Below the pieces are notes generated by a model that made no database searches, was not told the DNA's origin, and worked only from the letters and a program-made list of their open reading frames with translations. A program made the position numbers and the translations under genes. Positions 33,411 to 41,458 of a DNA stretch of 64,000 nucleotides are shown piece after piece; the stretch's first letter is position 1, and each line of letters starts with the position of its first letter. The DNA is from JBBQZU01 sp038207425 (lineage in GTDB: Bacteria; Bacteroidota; Bacteroidia; Flavobacteriales_D; Cryomorphaceae), in the NCBI GenBank assembly GCA_038207425.1, contig JBBQZU010000009.1, positions 43,740 through 107,739 of the forward strand, read 5' to 3'.

Positions 33411-34670
33411 ATGAAGTATTTAAAGCTTATACTCCTGATAATTTGCGCTATAGGTGCTTTCAGTGACTCATTTTCACAAGTAATTTTTACTCAGGCAAGG
33501 CAGGAAGCAATGCAATTTATGCAGCAGGCGGAACTCTCAAAGCGTGGCGGTAATTTTAATAATGCCTACGATCAGTATACGGCAGCTTTAAAAACAGATC
33601 CTAATTACGCTGAGGCATTTATGAAACGCGCCCTTCTTTTGCAAAGGATGGGAAGGTATACTGAGAGTACCGTTGACTACAACAGGGCAATAGATATAAA
33701 TCCGATGAGTGCTGTGTACTACGATCAGCGGGCCAAGTTGCAAATGATGGAGAGCGACTATATAGGAGCGATCACTACGCTCGACAGGGCTTTGGAATTG
33801 AGCCCTTATGAAGCTTATCTTCTCGATACACGGGCTATCGCCAAATTAGAGAACAATGAATTCAATGACGCCTTGAGTGATATGAATTTCATTTTAGAAC
33901 TTAACCCAAAAGATACATTGGCTTACCTGATGCGCGCCATTACCTACACCAGGCTGAACAACTATGACGCTGCCAAAACCGATATAGAAAGCGCTTTAAA
34001 ACTCAGACCCTACTCTGAGCTGGTATATGATATTAAAGGTCTCTTTCACCTTCACTTTAATGAATTGCCTGAAGCTTTGGCAGCTTTTGATATGGCGATT
34101 TCGTTCAACCCACGCTTTCCCATTGCCTATTACAACCGGGGAGTGGTGCATAAAATGATGGGAAACCCTGACAAAGCCATGAACGATCTCAATATCGCAA
34201 TTTCCATAAATCATGATTTCCCCAATGCGCATTTCAACAGGGCTGTAGCCAATAAAATGCTGGGCGATGATGAATCCGCAATTGAGGATTATACCCGGGC
34301 TATCAATATTAAAGGCGACTTTACTGAAGCGTTGTATAACAGGGGCTTTACACGTAGCATGCTCGGTAATTATGCGGCGAGCTTGCCCGATTTTGACCGT
34401 GCCATAGCACTAAACCCTGCTGACCCGGTACTATGGAATAAGCGCGGCAATATGAAGGCTTTTTTTGGGAAATATCTCGATGCGGTGCGCGATTACGATG
34501 AGGCTCTCAGATTAGACCGAAACTATGCCGATGCATACTATAACCGAGGCCTTACCAAAATTATGAGCTACCAGGAAATTCAGGGCTGCCGTGATCTGGA
34601 GGAAGCACTCAGGCTTGGATTTAACAGAGCGGAGCAGAAAATTAAAGACTTTTGTATGAGGATAAAATGA
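33411..34670 (+). CDS. Secreted TPR-array protein
   Basis: A 419-residue protein with a signal peptide (MKYLKLILLIICAIGAF, cleavage near DSFSQ) and about eleven tandem TPR units covering residues 45-400, each with the YAEAFMKRALLLQRMGRY pattern. The 34-residue period is nearly unbroken. It is probably a periplasmic or outer-membrane-facing scaffold. It begins after a 264-base gap on the far side of kbl and is followed by a 566-base spacer, so it is probably transcribed alone. No catalytic domain is present. Confidence 0.85.
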   Translation: MKYLKLILLIICAIGAFSDSFSQVIFTQARQEAMQFMQQAELSKRGGNFNNAYDQYTAALKTDPNYAEAFMKRALLLQRMGRYTESTVDYNRAIDINPMSAVYYDQRAKLQMMESDYIGAITTLDRALELSPYEAYLLDTRAIAKLENNEFNDALSDMNFILELNPKDTLAYLMRAITYTRLNNYDAAKTDIESALKLRPYSELVYDIKGLFHLHFNELPEALAAFDMAISFNPRFPIAYYNRGVVHKMMGNPDKAMNDLNIAISINHDFPNAHFNRAVANKMLGDDESAIEDYTRAINIKGDFTEALYNRGFTRSMLGNYAASLPDFDRAIALNPADPVLWNKRGNMKAFFGKYLDAVRDYDEALRLDRNYADAYYNRGLTKIMSYQEIQGCRDLEEALRLGFNRAEQKIKDFCMRIK

Positions 34671-35236
34671 GGCGCATATCGCACTTTATGACTCATTGCT
34701 ACAATGATTCACACCTACTGGACAATAAGGCCTTATAAACCACGAAGAACAACAAATAGCCGGGCTTCATTATTTAGTTCTGATTTTCACAGCTAACGCC
34801 GAAACCCCACGCAGGCATTTAATCAGTTAAAGTCGCAGGTGATGTTCACGTTAAGCCGATATTAAATTTTCAATTCACGGAATCGATTGTTGCATTATCA
34901 TTTCTCTTTGATTTATAACCCTTAGCAGACGGAAGACAGAAGACAGAAGACAGCGGCTTCGGCTGCGCTCAGCCACAATTTATTTTGCTACGCCCAGCCA
35001 CTTCTACACAACTACTGCATGACTGCCGGAGCCGTTGGGGACTGTTAATTTTCTATTTTGCATCAGTAGTCGCGCCGCTACACCGCCCGCCATACACTCA
35101 CCAACAATATTTTTTACGAAATTTAGCCTGTAATTATTTAAGACCCTGAAAGTAGGGCGGTATTAAAACAGGCAGCAAAAACACATGGCGCATCCCCGCG
35201 TGATGGGAGCATTTCAAATTAAATTAACAATTCACC
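34671..35236. other. 566-base intergenic region with repeat elements, no gene
   Basis: I find no supportable gene here. It holds the first copy of the 72-base repeat (34737-34808), three tandem GAAGACA heptamers (34932-34952) and a small hairpin GGCTG-CGCT-CAGCC (34961-34974). A perfect inverted repeat such as a terminator is not evident after the TPR gene. Confidence 0.6.
34737..34808. repeat. 72-base repeat, copy 1 (hairpin arm degraded)
   Basis: It aligns without gaps with 38200-38271 (offset 3463 bases), 62 of 72 identical. The right arm GCCGGGCTTCAT is intact, but the left arm has five or six substitutions (AAGAACAAC in place of AAGCCCGGC), so it can no longer form the hairpin seen in copy 2. 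Confidence 0.85.
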
Positions 35237-36238
35237 GTGAAGCGCTTTTTAACGCTCCTTCTTCTGTTTTTTAATCTTGCACTTGGCGCGCAGAATTTGA
35301 TACCAAATCCGGGGGCTGATGAATATTTAGAATGTCCGGAAGTTTTGGGATATGGCTTGGTTCCACATCCAACTCCACAATACCCTCCTGCACTGAATGG
35401 CAATGTGCTGCATTGGAAGACCTATAAGGGCTCGCCTGATTATTTTAACGTGTGCTCAAATGGACAAGACCCTGAAATAGGAAGTTCAAACCCACACGGA
35501 TACCAGGAACCACTTTCAGGAATGGGCTACTTTGGCGCAATCACTTACTCTGGAGTACCAGATTATCGAGAATATTTCGGTGTTGAATTTCTTGAGCCTC
35601 TCGAAATTGGTGAAGAATACCACGTCAGTTTTCACGCTTCCTTGTCATTTGAGCCTTCTGGTGTTGCGATACTTGCGTCAAATAACTTGGGCGTTTTGCT
35701 CATGACCCAAAACTATATTCCCATTACTGATGGTTTTGGTACTACCCTGAATTTCGCGCACTACAGAATGGAATCCGCCTCCATAGATACGACCAACTGG
35801 AAAAAGTTTTCTTTTCAATTGATCGCCGGCTCTGCCTACACCCAAATTGTATTCGGAAACTTTTACGATGATGCAAGTACCGGCACACTTTACCCATTTA
35901 TATGGTATGAAGGTGGTGCTCTTGCCAGTTACTTTCTTGACGATTTCTGCGTAGCCAAAGATTCAACTTTCTGCCCGGGAGTGCTGAATGTGAGCAATAC
36001 TTTAATTAATAGCTCATTTTCACTCTTTCCCAATCCATGTATTGATTACCTGAAATTCAAAGGGGAAAAGGTGGTGCGAAAGATAGAAATATGGTCGGCA
36101 AGCGGAAGTATGCTCATCAGCAATAACAAGGTAAATAGCGCCGAAAGTATACTAAGCATAGACCTTGATCCGGGTTTATACTTTGCCCGTTTTTACGCAG
36201 AAGAAGGAATATTGACAAAGCGTTTCGTGGTTCACTGA
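35237..36238 (+). CDS. T9SS-secreted protein with type A sorting domain
   Basis: A 333-residue protein with a signal peptide (MKRFLTLLLLFFNLALGAQ). The mature part (20-250) is a beta-rich domain starting NLIPNPGADEYLECPE, similar to domains found in other Bacteroidota surface proteins, but I do not recognise its function. The last 75 residues form a T9SS type A C-terminal sorting domain: FSLFPNPCIDYLKFK, then an IEIWSASGSML strand, LDPGLYFARF and a basic end TKRFVVH. It should be exported by the type 9 system and fixed to the cell surface or released. It is separated from the next cargo gene by 25 bases. Confidence 0.85.
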   Translation: MKRFLTLLLLFFNLALGAQNLIPNPGADEYLECPEVLGYGLVPHPTPQYPPALNGNVLHWKTYKGSPDYFNVCSNGQDPEIGSSNPHGYQEPLSGMGYFGAITYSGVPDYREYFGVEFLEPLEIGEEYHVSFHASLSFEPSGVAILASNNLGVLLMTQNYIPITDGFGTTLNFAHYRMESASIDTTNWKKFSFQLIAGSAYTQIVFGNFYDDASTGTLYPFIWYEGGALASYFLDDFCVAKDSTFCPGVLNVSNTLINSSFSLFPNPCIDYLKFKGEKVVRKIEIWSASGSMLISNNKVNSAESILSIDLDPGLYFARFYAEEGILTKRFVVH

Positions 36239-36263
36239 ATTTTTAACCTTTAAAAACAGAACC

Positions 36264-38156
36264 ATGAAAAATTACAAATTTTGGCTGACCTGCCTAATAG
36301 GGCTGGCATGTGGCGAAGTATTTTCGCAATCAACTTTTGCCACGAACAACGGCGCCGGCGGGAACTTTCTCGGGTTTAACAATGTGGGAAGTTTCCCTCT
36401 GCCTATCCGCAACGATGGCAATACACAGATCAATATCAGTTCTAGCTTAAACAACAAATTCCGCATTACCGAACAGGCTACGTGGAATGGACTTAATGGG
36501 CTATCGCGTACCAATGTGCAGCGCACCACGATGGGCCTTCAAGGCCAAACTGGCTTTGCTTACAGCATGCTCCACCTTTGGGATGACGCTGGATGTACGC
36601 CATTGAATATTCAAAGACCCTGGATGAATGTAGGTATGAGCTTGACGAGCAACTGGGATTTCATGTATAGTGGTTTGCTAGAAAGGCCAGTTACAGGTGT
36701 ACCAGATGTCCTGACAGATGTCGTAATTGCATGGGGTTGTCAAAGTGGTGTCAATAATTCTGACAATTTCCGGTTTCTTTTCATCACACCAACCAACGGT
36801 TCAACTCCTGCAGGTAGTGAACAAGGTCTGGAGATTATGTGCATTGCACCGATAGGCAATGTCGGCATAGGAGATCTCAGTTCCATGCCAAATGGGATAG
36901 GTGGAGCAACATCCATATATGGACAACCACGTGCGAGACTCGATGTGCAGTTTAGAAATGCAATTCCTGCAAATACTGATAATACTGCCGTCAATATTCT
37001 GAACAACGCTACTGATCCGGTAAGCCCGATACCTCCTACAAAAATTGCCATCGACGCAACATCTCGTGCTAACGGTATGGTTAATCATGCAATTGGTGGC
37101 AGGTTCAGGGCTGAGCGGGGTGTAAAAACTTCCGGTGTTTATGCTACTGCTCTTGGTAGTGGAAATGGAACTACAGTAGGAGTAGAAGCAATTGTGGAAG
37201 ATGCGGACGGTGAACTTCAGCACTATGGGGTGATTGGCCGGGCACGTACCGCTATAGAAAACATTGGTGTGTTCGGTAGATGACTACCATCAGGTCAAAA
37301 TGCTTTCACCGCAGGGATCATGGGAGAAACAACAGCAGGGGGCACAAATAGGTGGACTGAATATTTCAATGGTCCAGTGTGGATGAGTGTTGGGTGGACC
37401 TTGAGCGATGAGTCTCTCAAACATGAAATTTCTGATATCGAAAATGCCTCTGAAATACTGAATCAATTGGCACCCAAGAAGTAATACTACAATCAGGATA
37501 CCCAGTTAAACTTACCCGTTGAGCAACAGTACGGCCTGCTAGCACAACAATTAGATGAAGCGCTGCCATCACTCGTAACTACTGTTAATACTTCTACACC
37601 CACAGATTCAACAGGACAAGCTACAGGTGAACCGCTCACATTCAAAGCAATGCGCTACAATGACTTAACTGCTATACTTATAGCTGGATTTAATGGACAA
37701 ACAGTAATAGTTGCAAACCAAGCAACCTTGATTGAAGACCAAAGCACTGAGATTCTCGAATTGAAATCCCAACTTCATACAATGCAACAACAAATGGCAT
37801 CTATGCTCACCGTAGTGCAGGCTATGCAAGCCAAAACCAATAACTGTTGCAATGATGGCAGCACCAGTTCACTTATCACACCCGCCGGCACAACCGAAGG
37901 AGTGAAGCTTTTACAAAACACACCCAACCCCTTCGATACCCACACCCGCATAGACTTCACCCTGCCCACTGGTGCTTATGTGGTACTTGAGCCAAGCCAT
38001 GTACAGGGACGACCGCTCCGTAGGCTTGTGGATGGGCAAATGAATGCAGGGCCGCAAAGTATCATGCTCGATGGCAGCTCCCTCGCACCGGGAATGTACT
38101 TCTATACCGTTTATGCCAATGGCGAATTGATCACCAAGAAGATGGTAAAAAAGTGA
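36264..38156 (+). pseudogene. T9SS cargo gene with peptidase S74-like domain, interrupted by two in-frame stops
   Basis: One frame runs 631 codons but holds TGA at 37281-37283 and TAA at 37482-37484. Before the first stop: signal peptide (cleavage near FSQ) and a beta-rich adhesin-like region. Between and after the stops the frame stays fully coding. It includes SDESLKHEI followed by YGLLAQQL and LPSLV, the peptidase S74 chaperone pattern of phage tailspikes; the Ser and the Lys five residues later match the known catalytic dyad. A coiled coil (LIEDQSTEILELKSQLHTM) and a type A sorting domain (NTPNPFDTHTRIDF ... ITKKMVKK) follow. Each stop can arise from one base change, e.g. TGG or CGA to TGA. 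It could be decayed, a sequence error, or read through. Confidence 0.8.
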
Positions 38157-38199
38157 GTCTGAGAACCATTTCCCACCAACCGACTTTCAATCTATACAA

Positions 38200-38271
38200 A
38201 AACCATGAAGCCCGGCATATAGCCGGGCTTCATTATTTAGTCCTGGTTTTCACAGCTTACGCTGAAACCCC
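38200..38271. repeat. 72-base repeat, copy 2 (hairpin intact)
   Basis: It matches 34737-34808 without gaps (62/72). It includes the perfect hairpin described in the terminator entry and 38 further bases (TTTTCACAGCTTACGC type) not needed for termination, so the conserved unit is larger than the hairpin. Confidence 0.85.
38205..38240 (+). terminator. Perfect 12-base-pair hairpin with weak T tract
   Basis: ATGAAGCCCGGC (38205-38216) and GCCGGGCTTCAT (38222-38233) pair perfectly around the loop ATATA. The following TATTTAG has only a poor T run, so it may act as an RNA-stabilising or partly terminating hairpin rather than a full terminator. Confidence 0.65.
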
Positions 38272-38567
38272 GGACAGGGCTTCAAACTTCAGAAGCTACC
38301 TCCGAAGGAGATAGATGAAGTGTAAGCTACGATAACCTGTTTGGAACTATCAGACATTACACACCTCCTTTTAATTAGTTATACAAAACAACAGGAGCAG
38401 CCAAGCATATTATGGCTCTTTACTGCCGTCACCGGCGCCTTGCCGGATTTCTTAATGCAAGTAACGGAGATTTTATCAAAAATCATATTGTCCCCGTGGC
38501 AATTATTAACACTTCATTGGGGAAAGAGTTTGCTCAGGAATCATTTGTACCGCAAATGCAGCGAACA

Positions 38568-39845
38568 TCAAGCTTCCATCAACACCATCCTTGCAGTGCG
38601 CCGGCTCTTTTGCTCTACAATAACTTTTTTGCCAATTAGCAGCCTGCTGATCGTTTCCTGATCGTAGTGCCGTATGGTTACAAGTTCGCAGGGTACATTG
38701 TAGTGCACCTCGTACTTCTCCTTGCAAAGCAGTATCAGGCGGTTTAGTTTTTCCTCATCGAAGTCGGTACAGATGGAGAAATTCAAAGCTGAATTTTGCA
38801 TCAGGTGAATCTTAATGTGCAGATCAGCAAAGTAGTGAAACAGCTCACCGAGATTCTCTTCGGCAATAAATGAAAAATCGCGCGGCGAAAAACTGATAAA
38901 CACCTGATTCACCTTAAATATGTACGAAGGCATCAGGGAATCGCTAAAAGTGCTACCTGCTATTTCGGTGCCTTTTTCATTTGGATTTACAAAGGATTTC
39001 ACATAAAGCGAGATGCCTTTGTTTTGAAGGGGTTTTATGGTTTTAGGGTGAATGACCGTTGCGCCAAAATAGGCCAGCTCTATGGCTTCACGGTAGCTTA
39101 TATGTCGCAAAATTACAGCATCGCTGAAATACTTTGGGTCGGCATTAAGCATTCCGGGTACATCTTTCCAGATGGTTACGCTCTCACCACCCAGGCAATA
39201 GGCCAATATGGCCGCTGTAAAGTCGCTTCCTTCGCGGCCAAGGGTGGTGGCATTTCGCTCATCAGTATGGCCAATAAACCCCTGAGTAATCATTACCACC
39301 CTGCCCTGAGTAGCATGTTCCACCGCACTCTGCCAGGCTTTCGCCAAAAGCTGTTCGGTTTTTTCCCACTTTATATGCGCTTCCCTGTAGGTATTGTCAG
39401 TTCGAATCAAGTTGCGTGCATCCGCCCACACGTTTTCCACCCCCCGCCCTGAAAGATAAGCACTCACAATAGCCGTGCTTATAAGCTCTCCAAAGCATAC
39501 GATCTGATCGTAATCATAATCGTAATTATCGCTGTGTGGCTGAGCCAGCCGCTGTCGCAATGCTGCGAAGAAACCTTCTACCCTTTCTATTCCCTCAGCC
39601 GAAAGCTGTCCCAATTCCTTTATGATATCACGGTGGTATTTTTCAATGGCATCTATTTTTGCCGAAAGGCCCGGCGCGCCTTGCACATAATCTGCTACTA
39701 CCTCTTCGAGGGCATTGGTGGTTTTGCCCATTGCCGAAACCACTATTGCGAGCGAATCGCCGGAGTACAAACCCAAAACATGTGCAACATTCTGAACTGC
39801 CGAAGCATCCTTTACAGATGCTCCACCGAATTTAAAAACTTTCAT
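38568..39845 (-). CDS. lysC: Aspartate kinase
   Basis: A 425-residue enzyme for the first step of lysine, threonine and methionine synthesis. The kinase core starts MKVFKFGGASVKDA and includes the GREGSDFTAAILAY segment (near residue 210) that binds the substrate aspartate. The end, about 300-425, corresponds to the ACT-domain region (FSFIAEENLGELFHYF is one ACT strand-helix unit), the usual site of feedback control. It lies 6 bases after the GNAT gene on the same strand. The length fits a monofunctional enzyme; there is no homoserine dehydrogenase fusion. Confidence 0.93.
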   Translation of the reverse strand: MKVFKFGGASVKDASAVQNVAHVLGLYSGDSLAIVVSAMGKTTNALEEVVADYVQGAPGLSAKIDAIEKYHRDIIKELGQLSAEGIERVEGFFAALRQRLAQPHSDNYDYDYDQIVCFGELISTAIVSAYLSGRGVENVWADARNLIRTDNTYREAHIKWEKTEQLLAKAWQSAVEHATQGRVVMITQGFIGHTDERNATTLGREGSDFTAAILAYCLGGESVTIWKDVPGMLNADPKYFSDAVILRHISYREAIELAYFGATVIHPKTIKPLQNKGISLYVKSFVNPNEKGTEIAGSTFSDSLMPSYIFKVNQVFISFSPRDFSFIAEENLGELFHYFADLHIKIHLMQNSALNFSICTDFDEEKLNRLILLCKEKYEVHYNVPCELVTIRHYDQETISRLLIGKKVIVEQKSRRTARMVLMEA

Positions 39846-39851
39846 TTCTGT

Positions 39852-40325
39852 TTATTGCTTTGTGTATTGATCAAGTTCTACGCACACATTCACCCAATCA
39901 GAGTCAAAGAGCGCATTGTAACGTTTATAAAACCGCAATGCGGGTTCATTCCAATCCAGCACCTGCCAGTATACGCGACGGCAGTTGCGCTCAGAGCCTA
40001 TGCGTAGCACCTCTTCGAGCAGGGCCGCACCTATGCCGCCACCACGGTATTTCTCAGCCACTATAAGGTCTTCAAGGTGCAAGGCAGGGCCTTTCCATGT
40101 GCTGTACTTTTCGTAAAAAAGTGCCGCGCCGGCTATAGACTCTTCAGCTTCGGCCACAAGAATTTCTACATAAGGCTTGGCGCCAAAAGCGTGGATACGA
40201 AGTTCTTCGGCAGTAACGAGTACTTCGCCTTCTGCTTTTTCATATACAGCAAGCTCTCTGATAAGAGCCATTACTGCTTCACCATCATCAGGCAGGGCAC
40301 GCCTTATGGAAAATGGGGTTTTCAC
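39852..40325 (-). CDS. GNAT-family N-acetyltransferase
   Basis: A protein of about 157 residues of the GCN5 fold with acetyl-CoA motif A in VAEKYRGGGIGAALLEEVL (near residue 85) and motif B in WNEPALRFYKRYNA near the end. The family resembles spermidine/diamine acetyltransferase-type small GNATs (LEDLIV and YWQVLDWN segments), but the substrate is uncertain. The frame extends to 40424 overlapping the divergent fbp start; GTG at 40325 begins VKTPFSIRRALPDDG, the usual GNAT start, so that is chosen. The lysC gene follows after 6 bases. Confidence 0.85.
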   Translation of the reverse strand: MKTPFSIRRALPDDGEAVMALIRELAVYEKAEGEVLVTAEELRIHAFGAKPYVEILVAEAEESIAGAALFYEKYSTWKGPALHLEDLIVAEKYRGGGIGAALLEEVLRIGSERNCRRVYWQVLDWNEPALRFYKRYNALFDSDWVNVCVELDQYTKQ

Positions 40326-40423
40326 GGCGTAAAGGAAATAAATAAAGTCCTGAAGCAATAACTCAATCTTGGGCTTGCTGCTATAAAATCGCCATATTTG
40401 CACACCTACTGCAAATTGTACCA

Positions 40424-41458
40424 ATGAATAGAGTTATAACGCTGAGCGAATTCATCGTAGAGCGACAGTCGGATTTTCCATTTGCCAAAGGAGAATTATC
40501 ACGACTGCTGAGCGCCATAAGGCTTGCCGCAAAAATTGTAAACCGCGAAGTAAACAAAGCCGGGCTTGCCGACGACATACTGGGTGCATCGGGAGCCAAT
40601 AATGTGCAGGGCGAAGTACAGCAGAAACTCGATGTATATGCCAATACACAGATGATTGCGGCACTCAAGGCGCAGCAAGAAGTATGCGGTATAGGCTCAG
40701 AAGAAAATGACGATTACATAGCCTTCGACTCAGGCGAAGCCATGTGGGGAAAGTACATTGTGCTGATGGACCCGCTAGATGGATCAGGCAATATTGATGT
40801 GAATGTTTCCATAGGCACTATATTCTCCATATACCGCCGCAAAAGTAAGCCGGGCACGGTGGCCAATCTCGACGATTTTCTGCAGCCCGGTGACGATCTC
40901 GTAGCTGCCGGCTATGTAATATACGGTTCCAGTACCATGCTTGTATTCAGCACAGGCAATGGGGTAAATGGCTTTACGCTCGATGCATCCATTGGTGTGT
41001 TCTGCCTCTCGCACCCCAATATGCGCATACCCGATGATGGTGCCATCTACTCGATAAACGAAGGCAACTACAAGCAATTTCCGGAAGGGGTGAAGCGCTA
41101 CATCAAATACTGTCAGGACGAAGATTCTGCAACAATGCGCCCGTACACCAGCCGTTACATCGGTTCGCTTGTAGCCGATTTTCACCGCAACCTGATCAAA
41201 GGGGGAATTTATATTTATCCCAGCACCGGCAAAAACCCCGAAGGAAAACTCAGGCTGATGTACGAAAACATTCCTCTGGCATTTATTGTTGAGCAAGCTG
41301 GTGGCCGGGCATCTGATGGAAGAAACCGTATACTCGGAATCAAACCCAACCACTTACATCAACGAACACCCCTATTTATCGGGTCAAAAAACATGGTTGA
41401 AAAGGCCGAAGCACTTATGGCCGAACACAGCCCAGTGGATGCCCGCTCTGACGCATGA
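40424..41458 (+). CDS. fbp: Class I fructose-1,6-bisphosphatase
   Basis: A 344-residue gluconeogenic enzyme releasing phosphate from fructose-1,6-bisphosphate. Metal and substrate residues lie in GIGSEEND (near 89) and in the signature MDPLDGSGNIDVNVSIGT (near 118), where the usual DPLDGSSNID has Gly in place of one Ser. The C-terminal KLRLMYENIPLAFIVEQAGG segment is also conserved. ATG 40424 gives MNRVITLSEFI, the family start. It overlaps mfd by 4 bases (ATGA). It is divergent from the GNAT gene. Confidence 0.95.
   Translation: MNRVITLSEFIVERQSDFPFAKGELSRLLSAIRLAAKIVNREVNKAGLADDILGASGANNVQGEVQQKLDVYANTQMIAALKAQQEVCGIGSEENDDYIAFDSGEAMWGKYIVLMDPLDGSGNIDVNVSIGTIFSIYRRKSKPGTVANLDDFLQPGDDLVAAGYVIYGSSTMLVFSTGNGVNGFTLDASIGVFCLSHPNMRIPDDGAIYSINEGNYKQFPEGVKRYIKYCQDEDSATMRPYTSRYIGSLVADFHRNLIKGGIYIYPSTGKNPEGKLRLMYENIPLAFIVEQAGGRASDGRNRILGIKPNHLHQRTPLFIGSKNMVEKAEALMAEHSPVDARSDA

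Larger units (their letters stand above)
38157..38567. other. 411-base intergenic region: terminator-like repeat, then nothing recognised
   Basis: The first part holds the second copy of the 72-base repeat with an intact hairpin. The remainder (38272-38567) separates the cargo pseudogene from the convergent lysC gene; it has only short open frames without similarity or start signals that I can support. Confidence 0.6.

Noticed and set aside
34932..34952. CRISPR-like repeat
   Set aside because: Three direct heptamers without spacers are not an array; no cas genes are present.
37281..37283. TGA read as selenocysteine in the T9SS cargo gene
   Set aside because: A TAA occurs 66 codons later in the same frame, no SECIS-like hairpin directly follows the TGA, and the protein is not a redox enzyme.
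38341..38661. Short plus-strand frames before and into the lysC 3' end
   Set aside because: No start context, no similarity, and the last part is antisense to lysC; at most a gene remnant that I cannot support.
40784..41353. A 189-residue frame antisense to fbp
   Set aside because: fbp motifs are complete on the plus strand; the opposite frame has no recognisable features.
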